DNA of 64,000 bases from JBHIKY01 sp042139015 (GTDB lineage: Bacteria; Bacillota; Bacilli; Bacillales; Marinococcaceae), in NCBI RefSeq assembly GCF_042139015.1, contig NZ_JBHIKY010000019.1, positions 9,399 to 73,398 on the forward strand, in the 5' to 3' direction. Below, in pieces: positions 51,208-60,642 of the stretch. How positions within the stretch are numbered: the stretch's first letter is position 1; each line of letters starts with the position of its first letter. The notes beneath the pieces are model-generated. The model saw only the letters and a list, made by a program, of their open reading frames with translations. It ran no database searches and was not told the origin of the DNA. The translations under genes and the position numbers were made by a program.

Positions 51208-52725
51208 ATGACACCAGAGGCGATTGCACCTGCATACGGGACAAAAATCAATAGTTTTGAAGAGACTCACCAGACCGAAGTCCCGGATATTTACGAAAGA
51301 AGCCGGACTGCTTTTTCAGAATGGTCGAAACTGTCATTAAAGCAGCGCTTGTCTTATTTACAAAAAATGAGGGAGGTTATCGTAGACCTCCAGGAAGAAA
51401 TTGCTGATATCGTTTCTCTTTCCACAGGAAAAACCAAGACCGATGCTCTTACTGCAGAAGTATTGGCCGCAGCGGACGCAATTAAACATGTAGAAAAAGA
51501 AGCTCCCAATGTTCTTGCAAAAGAAAAAGTAAAAACTCCAGTCCATTTTATGGGAAAGACATCTTACATTGATAGAAAACCACGCGGAACTGTGCTCGTT
51601 GTTTCACCATGGAACTTTCCATTCCAGCTCGCCTTCACTCCAGTTGCTGAGGCTTTAGCTGCCGGGAACACAGTAATATTAAAGCCTTCAGAAATTACAC
51701 CGGTCGTAGGTCTTCTAATAAAAAGAATTATGAATATTCTGCCTGAAAATGTTGTACAGACTGTGATTGGCGGAAAAGCACTTGGAGAAGCACTAACAAA
51801 AGGCAGACCCGATTATATTCATTTCACCGGTTCTGTAGAAACAGGAAAAGAAATTCAGCAGCAGGCGGCTAAGCAGCTCATACCCACAACACTGGAACTG
51901 GGCGGTAAAGATGCAATGCTCGTATTTGATGATGCAAACGTTAAAAGGGCGGCAAAGGCAGCGGTATGGGGAGCTTTTAATAACAGCGGCCAAATCTGTC
52001 TTTCTGTAGAAAGAGTTTATGTGCAGGAAGGGATCTATGATGAATTTTTAGCAGAAATTAAATATGAAACTGCTAAATTACGGCAGGGAACACATATTGA
52101 TGCAGACATAGGTTCGATGACGACCCAGGCTCAAGTAAATGTAGTTAAAAAACATGTCCAGGATGCTCTTGATAAAAATGCGGTACTGGAAAGCGGCAAA
52201 GTTCCTGATGAATGGAAAAGTAATGATCCGTTTATAGAGCCAGTCATTTTAACGAATGTAGATCACGGCATGCTTGTTATGAATGAAGAAACCTTTGGCC
52301 CAATAATGCCGGTTGCCACCTTTGCAACAGAGGAAGAAGCTGTTCAACTCTCCAATAATACAAGCTACGGTTTGGGGGGAAGTGTGTTTACCAGTGACAT
52401 TTCTAAGGCAGAACGAATAACCAGTCATTTAATCACAGGAAATGTCACCATTAACGATGTTTTGATTAACGCCGCTAATTATAACCTCCCTTACGGAGGA
52501 GTCAATTACGGGGGTATCGGCAAATATCATGGACGAGAAGGGATTAAAAGCTTCAGTATTGAAACATCCGTTATGGTTGACAAAGGCACATCGGTAAAAG
52601 AAATTATGTGGTTCCCTTATGCAGGAAAGTACGATATCTTCAAAGAACTAATCGGTAATTACTGGGGTTCCCAGAGGAACTGGAAAGCCTTTATACAATC
52701 GTATATGCGGCTTTTGAAAAAATAA
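51208..52725 (+). CDS. Aldehyde dehydrogenase (NAD(P)+)
   Basis: A 505-residue aldehyde dehydrogenase. SPWNFPFQLAFTPVAEALAA and GNTVILKPSEITP form the cofactor site, TLELGGKDAMLVFDDAN carries the catalytic Glu, and NNSGQICLSVERVYV carries the catalytic Cys. NYNLPYGGVNYGGIGKYHG is close to the C-terminus. The substrate cannot be assigned; succinate-semialdehyde, fatty or aromatic aldehydes are all possible. ATG 51208 (MTPEAIAP) follows AAAGGGGTTTTTGTA; the GTG at 51190 overlaps that site. A terminator follows. Confidence 0.9.
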   Translation: MTPEAIAPAYGTKINSFEETHQTEVPDIYERSRTAFSEWSKLSLKQRLSYLQKMREVIVDLQEEIADIVSLSTGKTKTDALTAEVLAAADAIKHVEKEAPNVLAKEKVKTPVHFMGKTSYIDRKPRGTVLVVSPWNFPFQLAFTPVAEALAAGNTVILKPSEITPVVGLLIKRIMNILPENVVQTVIGGKALGEALTKGRPDYIHFTGSVETGKEIQQQAAKQLIPTTLELGGKDAMLVFDDANVKRAAKAAVWGAFNNSGQICLSVERVYVQEGIYDEFLAEIKYETAKLRQGTHIDADIGSMTTQAQVNVVKKHVQDALDKNAVLESGKVPDEWKSNDPFIEPVILTNVDHGMLVMNEETFGPIMPVATFATEEEAVQLSNNTSYGLGGSVFTSDISKAERITSHLITGNVTINDVLINAANYNLPYGGVNYGGIGKYHGREGIKSFSIETSVMVDKGTSVKEIMWFPYAGKYDIFKELIGNYWGSQRNWKAFIQSYMRLLKK

Positions 52726-52758
52726 AAAAAGGATGGGACATAACGGTCTCTGAAGAGT

Positions 52759-52806
52759 AAAAAACGCTTCCGATTATCAAAATTGATAGTCGGAAGCATT
52801 TCGTTT
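52759..52806 (+). terminator. Terminator-like hairpin after the aldehyde dehydrogenase gene
   Basis: GCTTCCGATTATCAA and TTGATAGTCGGAAGC form a 15-bp stem with one G-T pair, flanked by A-run on the left and ATTTCGTTT on the right. Confidence 0.75.
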
Positions 52807-52932
52807 AATTATATTTAGAATTATCTTGTGCTCTTGGCTGGGAAGAAAGAAAATTATTTATTGCAAAATCCAGACGATTCTACTGAATCTGTCTGGATTG
52901 TTTGTTAATTATGAGTTTTTCAAAAATGCTCT

Positions 52933-52974
52933 GTCAAAACGCTTCGCTTTCCGAGGGCATGGCTCAAGCCTCTT
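52933..52974. repeat. Interspersed repeat, family A (copy 3, fragment)
   Basis: GTCAAAACGCTTCGCTTTCC (then G) is identical over 21 bp to the reverse complement of 19291-19311, and the preceding ATGAGTTTT... AATGCTC flank also matches. The inner part and second arm are missing or changed. Confidence 0.65.
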
Positions 52975-52977
52975 TTT

Positions 52978-53901
52978 TTATGATCCTTTATTTTCCCAGG
53001 GTTTTATCAGCCCGTAAATAGTCTCTGTTACAGGCATGGATAAATGGTTTTTTTTGGCAGCCCGAAGTGCACCTCCATGCAGGTGTTCAACTTCTAAATA
53101 CTGTCCTTTTCTGAGATCTTGATGCATGGAGGAAGTCCCCTCCACAGGAAGATCTCTAAATTGGGCAGCTGCCTTTTCAACTGCTTCATCAGTAATGGAA
53201 GCACCCTCTTTAACTGCAAGTTCTTTCATTTCCTGCAATAATTTAATTGCCGTACGATAAGTACTTTTATGCTTTACGATCTCACCAATTGGCAGGCCGG
53301 CTGCGGTGGTGATGCCTGAGAAGGCCGAGATGAACATATACTTGCTCCACATTTGCTTGTGAATATTTTGATGGAGCTTTGCATTTACATTAACACCTTC
53401 GAAGGCATCTTCCATCTTCTTACAAATTGAATTTTGATTTTCTGACAGTTTTCCGAAATAAAGATCATGCTGCTCACTTGTATGTATAACATGTCCTCTT
53501 TCATCAAGAGTAGCAATAATATAAGCAAGCCCGCCGAGTACCTTCTCAGGTCCAAGCTCAGCTTGAAGAACCTCAATATGTTCCATACCGTTTAAAAGCG
53601 GAAGTACAGGTGCCCCCGTCTGCTGGACAAGTGTCTTTAATGCTGGCAGCGCTCCTTCGAGATGCTGACCTTTTATTGCAAGTAAAATTAGATCAGCGTA
53701 ACCTGCCGCTCCCGGGGATTTCAATACATTTACCTCACTTGATTCAAAATTGCCTTTCGTACTCTGAATCTTTAGGCCATTTTCTATCAGCTGTTGAGCT
53801 CTTTTGCTTCTCACTAAATAACTCACATTATGATTACTTTCCATGAGCCTTCCTCCGAAATAAATGCCTAGAGCACCTGCTCCCTGAATAATAATGTTCA
53901 T
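52978..53901 (-). CDS. panE: 2-dehydropantoate 2-reductase-like (PanE/ApbA family)
   Basis: A 307-residue ketopantoate reductase family protein. GAGALGIYFGGRL is the NADPH-binding loop, AIKGQH the conserved Lys region, and the C-terminal helical domain carries SSMHQDLRKGQYLEVEHLHGG, a strong family mark. Canonical PanE makes pantoate for coenzyme A; homologues often reduce other 2-keto acids. Gene position next to an aldehyde dehydrogenase and not panBC leaves the exact role open. The ATG follows TAGGAGTGAAGATGT. Confidence 0.8.
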   Translation of the reverse strand: MNIIIQGAGALGIYFGGRLMESNHNVSYLVRSKRAQQLIENGLKIQSTKGNFESSEVNVLKSPGAAGYADLILLAIKGQHLEGALPALKTLVQQTGAPVLPLLNGMEHIEVLQAELGPEKVLGGLAYIIATLDERGHVIHTSEQHDLYFGKLSENQNSICKKMEDAFEGVNVNAKLHQNIHKQMWSKYMFISAFSGITTAAGLPIGEIVKHKSTYRTAIKLLQEMKELAVKEGASITDEAVEKAAAQFRDLPVEGTSSMHQDLRKGQYLEVEHLHGGALRAAKKNHLSMPVTETIYGLIKPWENKGS

Positions 53902-54104
53902 ACATCTTCACTCCTAATTTTAGTACATTGACCATACTATATCTTATTTTTACAATCTCTTAAGTAAAACTTGGCTTATCGGCCGTTCTAAACGTCGAAA
54001 ACCTCAGCTTTTCTAATACTTCATCATTTAAAATGAATTAAACTTAATAGTATAAAAAATACATATGTTAAAATAGGTAGACTACCTTGTAGGAGAGAAA
54101 AAGA

Positions 54105-54536
54105 ATGCCAAAATTTCAACTAAAAGACTTTCATCCGAAAGTACTTTCTCAAAAACTAATAAATAGATTAAATCCACAGCTTTCTACAGATTCTGGAGAA
54201 AGTTCTCTCAGCCGAATGGAAAAAAGACGGCAGGAAAAAGAATCAAAGCTTGATAACAGTCTGTTTCGGGCCTCACTTTCAGCTTTCGTTATCATCTGTG
54301 TTCTATTAGCATGTATTCCGATTATTTACTTTTTGCCATGGCCGCAGTTATCGGAATGGTTTGTTTTTGTGCTTCTCGGGGCTCTTTTTATCTCGTTTTC
54401 CCTATCTGCCATCACAATAAAAAAACAGTCACGCTATGTGAAGCTGCCATATATGTGGGGAATCATGATTTTTTCGATATTATTATTATTGTTCTACCTT
54501 TTTATCTTAGTTTATTTCAGATTTTTACTTTCATAA
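54105..54536 (+). CDS. Uncharacterised membrane protein (143 aa)
   Basis: A polar, basic N-terminus of about 50 residues (MPKFQLKDFHPKV ... SRMEKRRQEKESKLDN) is followed by three hydrophobic segments at about 55-78, 84-106 and 113-141, separated by KKQSRYVKLP. The ATG follows TAGGAGAGAAAAAGA. The family is not recognised. It stands alone between panE and a convergent MBL hydrolase gene. Confidence 0.65.
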   Translation: MPKFQLKDFHPKVLSQKLINRLNPQLSTDSGESSLSRMEKRRQEKESKLDNSLFRASLSAFVIICVLLACIPIIYFLPWPQLSEWFVFVLLGALFISFSLSAITIKKQSRYVKLPYMWGIMIFSILLLLFYLFILVYFRFLLS

Positions 54537-54539
54537 ATA

Positions 54540-55229
54540 TCAGCCCGGCCTAACAGCGGCCTGTCTGCCGGCAAAATAAATTCCGCGATATACTTCATAT
54601 TGGGCACCAGGTTTTTCAATATCTTCGCCATGTGTAATGGACAATAATGCTGGATTTAGCTCTTTCACGACTCTTCCACTTATGACAGCTTCATCCATAT
54701 CTGCTGTAAACATTGAAATAGGCGGTGCCAGCCTGCCTCCTCTGGAAGTAAATAAATCACCGCCAATCAGAATGTTATCTCTTTCATGGTAATAAACGGT
54801 ATGCCCTGGAGAATGCCCTGGTGTATGAATTGGAAGCAGTCCCATCATCGTATACATATTTCCAGCTTCATCAGAAGGGAGTGGCTTTATTAATTTTTCT
54901 CCCACATTTTTTTCTTTCTTTTTTCTTCCCGGATAAGGACTTTTTCCAGTAGCATAAGGAATTTCTTCCGGGTGGATATATACAGGGGTTTTTTTCATCT
55001 TTAATATGGACTGAATGCCGCCAGTGTGATCAGAATGGCCGTGTGTGAGTAAAATCATTTGGAGAGGGCCGTGCTCTTCGGCAAGCTTTAATAACGGGGC
55101 ACCCATGTAACGCAGACCTGCATCAATAATTATTGACCCATATTCTGTTTTGACTGCCCAGGCACTCATTTTAATACCTGCCCACGTCTCTAATTTAAAA
55201 ATATGTTCGGAAATCCGTATAACTTTCAT
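54540..55229 (-). CDS. MBL-fold metallo-hydrolase
   Basis: A 229-residue MBL-fold protein. LTHGHSDHTGG (HxHxDH), THGED-like residues, HTPGHSPGHTVYYHE and IGGDLFTSRGG give the metal site of glyoxalase-II-like hydrolases. ATG 55229 follows AAGGGGAGGTTATTT; the open frame extends 56 codons upstream but would overlap the divergent DUF1499 gene and lacks support. Substrate unknown. It differs from the larger MBL protein at 2497-3480, which has a C-terminal winged helix. Confidence 0.85.
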   Translation of the reverse strand: MKVIRISEHIFKLETWAGIKMSAWAVKTEYGSIIIDAGLRYMGAPLLKLAEEHGPLQMILLTHGHSDHTGGIQSILKMKKTPVYIHPEEIPYATGKSPYPGRKKKEKNVGEKLIKPLPSDEAGNMYTMMGLLPIHTPGHSPGHTVYYHERDNILIGGDLFTSRGGRLAPPISMFTADMDEAVISGRVVKELNPALLSITHGEDIEKPGAQYEVYRGIYFAGRQAAVRPG

Positions 55230-55335
55230 AAATAACCTCCCCTTCCAGCTTAATGAAGAATTGCGGTTAACGTCAATTTTTACAGGGAACATTGAAATTA
55301 GTCTGAATAAATTAATTTTAGAAAGGAGTCTGTTT

Positions 55336-55692
55336 ATGCTGCCGCCTTGCCCTTCCTCTCCTAACTGTATCACTTCCATGTGCGATCCCTCTGACAAAAA
55401 GCATTATGTTGAGCCGATTTTATTCAGAGGTGAAATGGAAGAAGCAAAACAAATGATCAGGCAGATCATCCAAGAAAATGAACAGGCTTCCCTCGTCCGG
55501 GATGATACTGATTATATTAAATCAATTTTTCGTACAAAACTGCTTCGGTTTATTGATGATGTGGATTTTTATTTCGGACAACAGGGTTATGTTCATTTAC
55601 GGTCAGCCTCACGTATGGGATATTTTGATTTAGGCCAGAACAGAAAGCGGGCACAGGAGATTAAAAATGCATTTGCTGAGAAAGCAGATTGA
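55336..55692 (+). CDS. DUF1499 domain protein
   Basis: A 118-residue DUF1499 protein. It begins MLPPCPSSPNCITSMCDPSD, the family's characteristic CPxSPNC start, and ends with RSASRMGYFDLGQNRKRAQEI. The ATG follows AGAAAGGAGTCTGTTT. DUF1499 proteins are of unknown function and are sometimes encoded beside lipid or redox enzymes. Here it is divergent from an MBL hydrolase gene, with about 106 bp between the two starts. Confidence 0.85.
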   Translation: MLPPCPSSPNCITSMCDPSDKKHYVEPILFRGEMEEAKQMIRQIIQENEQASLVRDDTDYIKSIFRTKLLRFIDDVDFYFGQQGYVHLRSASRMGYFDLGQNRKRAQEIKNAFAEKAD

Positions 55693-55732
55693 AAGGGCCA
55701 GGGCGTAAGCGCCCTCAGCCCTTTCTATTTCT
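55691..55732. terminator. Bidirectional terminator hairpin
   Basis: GAAAGGGC-AGGGCG and CGCCCT-GCCCTTTC form an interrupted stem with loop TAAG. It lies between the DUF1499 gene (+) and the 36-aa gene (-). Confidence 0.75.
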
Positions 55733-55843
55733 TCATCTGTCCTTTGTAGAGGCCTGTTTCAACAGTGCATAGGCCATAATTACGCTCGTTACTATAAGTC
55801 CTGCTGCCAGACCAAGAATGGCAACAATATCTACAGACATCAT
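55733..55843 (-). CDS. Small single-pass membrane protein (36 aa)
   Basis: A 37-codon frame, MMSVDIVAILGLAAGLIVTS then VIMAYALLKQASTKDR, predicts one membrane helix (residues 4-27) with a basic C-terminal tail inside. The start has two adjacent ATGs directly after AGGAGGGGTCCAT, a near-perfect ribosome binding site, and a terminator hairpin lies just past the stop. That combination argues for a real short gene. It resembles small helper peptides of membrane complexes, but no partner is identified. Confidence 0.6.
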   Translation of the reverse strand: MMSVDIVAILGLAAGLIVTSVIMAYALLKQASTKDR

Positions 55844-55951
55844 ATGGACCCCTCCTCTATTCCTTCTCACAGAGTCAAGATACTATCATTATGTACCCTT
55901 TTGTCTAATTATTCAAACTATTTTTGCAGAGTCGGGCGCCTCCGCCTCTTA

Positions 55952-57574
55952 TTACTTGCTGAACGACTGTAGAAATTTTACCCGGTCTCCCATCGGAGGA
56001 ACATTTTCGTCTACTAATTCTATTTCGAGGAGGGCAGGTCCTGTGTCTGGAAAAATTATTGACGGAAGCTTATCAATATCCTTCATGTTACTTATCCGCA
56101 TTGCAGGAATATTCATTGCTTCAGCTAGAGCTGTTATGTTTACTGGAAGCTGGCTGAAGCGTTCATGAACCCGCTTGTATTGAAGTTTATGACCATGGTG
56201 GACCATCCCAAGCCTGGCATTGTTCATGATTATAAATAAGACTGGAAGACCATATTCTTTTGCTGTTAATATTTCCATTCCGTGCATAAAGAAGCACCCA
56301 TCACCTGTTATACATACTGTAGGTTTCTGTGGATCGGTAACTGCTGCTCCTATCGCTCCGCCTACAGCACTTCCCATAGCACCAAAGTGCACATTGACAT
56401 CGAAGGTTCCACTTTCCTTCACTCTCATATAATGAATAACATAAGACATAAATTCTCCAATATCGATAAAATACCTGCTGCTTGACGGCAGAATATCCTG
56501 CAGAGCTGAAAGTACGTTTTGTGTGTTGTATTCCAAGGATCCCATTCTTTTTGAGGACTGCTTAACTGGGAATTTCTTATAACTATTATTTCCACACCGC
56601 TCTAAAAGCGAATGTAAAAGAGCTTGAATTTCAGAGTGTACATTCATGTCTGCAGCATATTTTCTGTTAAATACATCCTTGTCACGATCAACATGTATCA
56701 CATATTTATTTTGAGTTAGTATAGGATTCCAATTATTAGTGGCTGTCTCGCCCAGACTGGAGCCTAGTATAATAACAGCTGAGTAAGTGGGGTCCTCCAA
56801 TAATTGTGTTGAAGAGGTATGACCTGCAAAACCAAATATTCCTTTATACAAAGGATGATTATCACAAATAAGTCCTTTGGCCTGAGGAGAAGTAATAATC
56901 GGCCATTCAAATCGTTCTGCCAATTTACGTACCTCAGCAGCAGAATTTAATGCCCCCTGCCCTGCGAAAATGACACCTTTCGATCCGCTCATCGTTTGAA
57001 GAATCTGTTCCACGATACTTTCTCCTGCTTTCGCTGGAATAGCACGGGATACACCGCTCACAACCGGCCTCTCAATCTCAGCCATCTGTAAATCAATCGG
57101 CATTGCGATATGGACCGGCCCCGGAACCCCATCTAATGCAATAGAGACCGCTTTTGAAATCTTTTCCATAAACTCTTCTTTTGTTCGAATAACTTCACTG
57201 TATTTTGTTACTTCTCTAAAGCAGGGAGCTGCATTTAATTCTTGTGATGCATTGAGTCCCTGCGAAGCAACCGGGACAGCACCTGTCAAGAACAAAACCG
57301 GCTGCTGCTCGCGCATTGCATTTGCTGCTCCGCTTACTAAATTAGTGGCTCCCGGCCCGCTGCTGCCTATACAGACGGCAAGAGATCCTGAATACTTAGC
57401 ATAGGCAGAAGCCATATAACCTGCAGCACCTTCGTGTTTTGTAATGAAAGGCTCAATTTCTTCATGATTATACAATTCATCGAAAACGGCATTCACAGAA
57501 CCTGCTGGAATTCCAAAGATATGACGAACACCTATCCCTTTCAAAAATAAAATTAACCATTTCGCTGCTCGCAT
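55952..57574 (-). CDS. Thiamine-diphosphate-binding enzyme (acetolactate synthase-like)
   Basis: A 540-residue TPP-dependent enzyme with the three-domain plan of acetolactate synthase, pyruvate oxidase and benzoylformate decarboxylase. The catalytic Glu lies in THEGAAGYMASAYAKYSG; the central domain has VIFAGQGALNSAAE; and the TPP/Mg2+ motif is GDGCFFMHGMEILTAKEYG with NNARLGMV. It has no adjacent small regulatory subunit (ilvN), so valine biosynthesis is unlikely to be its main job. The ATG follows GGGAGGCATGCA. It lies 18 bp downstream of the GGDEF/EAL gene and is probably co-transcribed. The substrate is unknown. Confidence 0.85.
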   Translation of the reverse strand: MRAAKWLILFLKGIGVRHIFGIPAGSVNAVFDELYNHEEIEPFITKHEGAAGYMASAYAKYSGSLAVCIGSSGPGATNLVSGAANAMREQQPVLFLTGAVPVASQGLNASQELNAAPCFREVTKYSEVIRTKEEFMEKISKAVSIALDGVPGPVHIAMPIDLQMAEIERPVVSGVSRAIPAKAGESIVEQILQTMSGSKGVIFAGQGALNSAAEVRKLAERFEWPIITSPQAKGLICDNHPLYKGIFGFAGHTSSTQLLEDPTYSAVIILGSSLGETATNNWNPILTQNKYVIHVDRDKDVFNRKYAADMNVHSEIQALLHSLLERCGNNSYKKFPVKQSSKRMGSLEYNTQNVLSALQDILPSSSRYFIDIGEFMSYVIHYMRVKESGTFDVNVHFGAMGSAVGGAIGAAVTDPQKPTVCITGDGCFFMHGMEILTAKEYGLPVLFIIMNNARLGMVHHGHKLQYKRVHERFSQLPVNITALAEAMNIPAMRISNMKDIDKLPSIIFPDTGPALLEIELVDENVPPMGDRVKFLQSFSK

Positions 57575-57592
57575 TGCATGCCTCCCTCAATT

Positions 57593-60379
57593 TTATATTT
57601 GAAAATACAATAATTCCATTTCTTCTGCTGTTATTGGAGAGCTGTATAAAAAGCCCTGGGCCTGATAACAACCTCTTTCAAGTAAGTAGGCAGCCTGTTC
57701 ATGTGTTTCAACCCCTTCAGCAAGAACCTCCATATTAAGGTTTTCAGCAAGTGTAATAATTGTATCTGTAATGGCAGCATTCTTTTTTTCCAATTCCATA
57801 CTGCTTACAAAAGTTTGGTCAATTTTTAACAATGTAATTGGAAAATCTTTTAAATATCGAAGGGAGGAATAGCCCGTTCCAAAATCATCAATGGCAAGTC
57901 TTATTCCCATTTCAATCAACTCTTTCATTTTCATAGCAGTGTCTTTATTTTGTTTCATTAGCAGATGTTCTGTAATTTCCAGTTCTAATACAGATGCCAT
58001 TATATCTTCTTCGTATATAATATTTTTGATAGTTTCAACAAAATTTTGATTTCTGAAATGGAGCGGCGAAATATTCACTGCAACTTTTCCTATCGTTAGA
58101 CCGTGTTCGTTCCATATTTTAACCTGTCTGCATGTTTGGAGGAGCACCCAATTTTCTATGGAAATAATCAGCCCCGTTTCCTCGGCAAGGGAAATAAATC
58201 TGCCTGGCTGAAGCTTTCCATATACAGGATGATTCCAGCGAAGCAGTGCTTCTGCTCCAATAATTTTATTTTTTTCAATATCAAATTGCGGCTGATAATA
58301 AATTTCAAACTCTTCATAATCTAAAGCTTTAAATAAGGCGTTTTCAAGTTTAAGACGTTCCATCATTTCTGCTTCCATTTCAGGCTGATAGTAACGGTAA
58401 TGATTGCCTCCGTTTTCTTTACATCGATACATTGCCGAGTCTGCATTTTTTAGAAGCCCTTCTACTGTATGGGAATCTAAAGGATAAATACTTATCCCAA
58501 TACTAGTTGTCATATAATGCTCTACATTATTGATGATAAAAGGCTGCTGAAATGCCTGAATAATGGCTGAAGCCTTATGATGCATGCTTTCTTTTGAGAG
58601 AAGATAAGGGCTGAGGATAGTAAATTCATCGCCCCCCTGCCTGGAAATGGTATCAAACCCATCTAAGACTTCTTCTAGACGAAATGCAACCTTTTTTAAG
58701 AGACTGTCTCCGTGGTCATGGCCAAGCGAGTCGTTTACTTTTTTAAAACGATCCAGGTCAAGAAACATAACTCCAAGAGACTCCTTTTGTTTTTCTGCGT
58801 AAGCTAAAGCCTGAACCATTCTATCTTTAAACAGCAGCCGGTTCGGCAGCCCGGTGAGATGGTCATAATAGGCATGATATCTAATTTTTTCTTCCATTTG
58901 TTTTCTGGAGGTTATATTTCTGAATGTAATCACATACCCAGTCATTTCGTCATGCCTGCGAGTTGCTGTTACGGCAAATTCCGCTGGAAAGCTTGTACCG
59001 TTTTTTCGGATGAACGTGTCTTCCCTCCTTGCCTGGGAGGATAAGGCTTCCCGCTGCAGAATAGAAGTCGTAGAAGTAAAGCGTGAGGAGAAGATGTCCC
59101 TTATATTTCTCCTTCTAAGCAATTCTTCACTTTCATAGCCGAGCATCTGCAGTGCTGCCGGATTCGAAAATGTGATACCGCCCTGCAGATTAACCCCAAA
59201 GATCCCTTCCGCCGCAGCATCGAGAATCATTGCTTTTTCATTCCCGACTTTTTCAAGCTCATTGACAGCGCGTTTAAGCTCTTCATTCTTTTTTTGAAGA
59301 GCTGAAGTACGGTCGTCAATGAGCGCATCCTGCTTTTCCATATAAATAAGATTTGCTAGTACAGGAGCAGTTGCATCCACAATTGACTGGATCATTTCTT
59401 GTTCATTTATTGAATAATGTTTTACTTTTTCATTGATTAACTGAACGATTGCAACAGTACCAATCACTCCCCCCATCGATATTAGAGGCAGGATAAATAT
59501 ACTTTTTAGCCCGAAACGTTCAATCGCTTCTTTACTTGGCCGTTGATCAACACTGACATCCGGTACAAAGATGCTTTTTCGGGTACGGATGACATCTTTG
59601 AACAGTAAATCTTCATGAAAGTTCACATTTAGTTTACTATGAGTTTTTTTCCAGTCTAGCTCTGTCCAAGAGCTTTTTTTACTGAGCATGGCCGGTTTAA
59701 TGCTTTCCCCGGAAGAAGGATCTACAAAATGTATTCCGATATTATTATTATGTAAAGTTTTTGCAATATAATTAAAGCATTCTTCAATAACTTCTGTAAC
59801 TGTAGCGCACATAGAAAGGCTATTCGTTACGTCGAGAATCAGCTGCTTTTCATTAATTAAATATTCTTTTCTCTGCAGTTCTTTTGCATTACGCAAGGCG
59901 ACCGCAGCCATATTTACATATGCTTCCACTGCTTCAACTTCGGAGCGCTCCAGCTCAAGATACATATTATAATTAAATAAAAATACAAGCCCGAAAATTT
60001 CCTCTTCGAATGCAATAGGCAGTACAAGCAGAGATTTAATTTTAAAATTACCCACAGCCTCATCGTCCGGCCTTGAATCGGACTCTGTTTTAGGGATATA
60101 CACCGTCTCCCTGGTGTTGATTACATGACGCACGAGACTATCTTTTTTTGGGTCAATAACCTGGTCGTCCAGCGTCATTCCATTTAATTCCTGCGGTTTT
60201 CCGACAAATCCACGGAAAGTATGATCAGACTGCGGAAGATAAATCCCGACCGAATCACAGCGTACTACTTCTTCTGAAATAGCTTCTACGACGTGTTCGA
60301 GAACTTCTTTTAATTCTAGTTTTGTATTTATTAACTGGGTAATTTGGGCAAGTCTTGCGTATTTTCTTTCTTCAGACAT
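57593..60379 (-). CDS. GAF-GAF-PAS-GGDEF-EAL cyclic-di-GMP protein
   Basis: A 928-residue cytoplasmic signalling protein. Two GAF domains lie at roughly residues 20-165 and 190-335, followed by a short coiled coil, a PAS domain at about 375-500 (MILDAAAEGIFGVNLQGGIT, FSNPAALQMLGYE), a GGDEF domain with RQGGDEFTIL at residue 582, and an EAL domain with IIGAEALLRW near 710. Both signature motifs are intact, as are EITEH and DDFGTGYSSLRYLKDFP, so either synthesis or breakdown of c-di-GMP is possible. No membrane segment is seen. ATG 60379 follows GGGAGGGGAAAAGACAT; the open frame is 41 codons longer. A TPP enzyme gene follows 18 bp later. Confidence 0.92.
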   Translation of the reverse strand: MSEERKYARLAQITQLINTKLELKEVLEHVVEAISEEVVRCDSVGIYLPQSDHTFRGFVGKPQELNGMTLDDQVIDPKKDSLVRHVINTRETVYIPKTESDSRPDDEAVGNFKIKSLLVLPIAFEEEIFGLVFLFNYNMYLELERSEVEAVEAYVNMAAVALRNAKELQRKEYLINEKQLILDVTNSLSMCATVTEVIEECFNYIAKTLHNNNIGIHFVDPSSGESIKPAMLSKKSSWTELDWKKTHSKLNVNFHEDLLFKDVIRTRKSIFVPDVSVDQRPSKEAIERFGLKSIFILPLISMGGVIGTVAIVQLINEKVKHYSINEQEMIQSIVDATAPVLANLIYMEKQDALIDDRTSALQKKNEELKRAVNELEKVGNEKAMILDAAAEGIFGVNLQGGITFSNPAALQMLGYESEELLRRRNIRDIFSSRFTSTTSILQREALSSQARREDTFIRKNGTSFPAEFAVTATRRHDEMTGYVITFRNITSRKQMEEKIRYHAYYDHLTGLPNRLLFKDRMVQALAYAEKQKESLGVMFLDLDRFKKVNDSLGHDHGDSLLKKVAFRLEEVLDGFDTISRQGGDEFTILSPYLLSKESMHHKASAIIQAFQQPFIINNVEHYMTTSIGISIYPLDSHTVEGLLKNADSAMYRCKENGGNHYRYYQPEMEAEMMERLKLENALFKALDYEEFEIYYQPQFDIEKNKIIGAEALLRWNHPVYGKLQPGRFISLAEETGLIISIENWVLLQTCRQVKIWNEHGLTIGKVAVNISPLHFRNQNFVETIKNIIYEEDIMASVLELEITEHLLMKQNKDTAMKMKELIEMGIRLAIDDFGTGYSSLRYLKDFPITLLKIDQTFVSSMELEKKNAAITDTIITLAENLNMEVLAEGVETHEQAAYLLERGCYQAQGFLYSSPITAEEMELLYFQI

Positions 60380-60569
60380 ATGTCTTTTCCCCTCCCACGT
60401 CTTCAGCCTTGAATGGAAAGCCCGCATCTTCTGTATACAATTTTCTACAAAACTTGCATAGTTCCTTTGTTTTATAAGAAGAAAAGTATAAAATTTTTGC
60501 ACTTATTTCTAATATCGACACGTGACAAAATTCATACATGGAAAATAAGTGTTGTTTTATTAGATTTCA

Positions 60570-60598
60570 TTGACCTTCTCTTCAATAAGTAGTATTAT
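60570..60598 (+). promoter_or_regulatory. Promoter of the siderophore-uptake operon
   Basis: TTGACC (60570-60575) and TATTAT (60593-60598) are 17 bp apart, followed at once by a Fur box. Confidence 0.75.
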
Positions 60599-60605
60599 AT
60601 TATTT

Positions 60606-60624
60606 GATAATGAGAATCTTTATC
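60606..60624. promoter_or_regulatory. Fur box
   Basis: GATAATGAGAATCTTTATC matches the 19-bp consensus GATAATGATAATCATTATC at all but two positions. It covers the start region just downstream of the -10 box, so iron-loaded Fur would block transcription. Confidence 0.85.
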
Positions 60625-60642
60625 AATAAGGGAGAGAAACTT

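Noticed and set aside
52826..53017. 63-codon plus-strand open frame after the aldehyde dehydrogenase
   Set aside because: It runs through a family-A repeat fragment into the antisense of panE and lacks a ribosome binding site.
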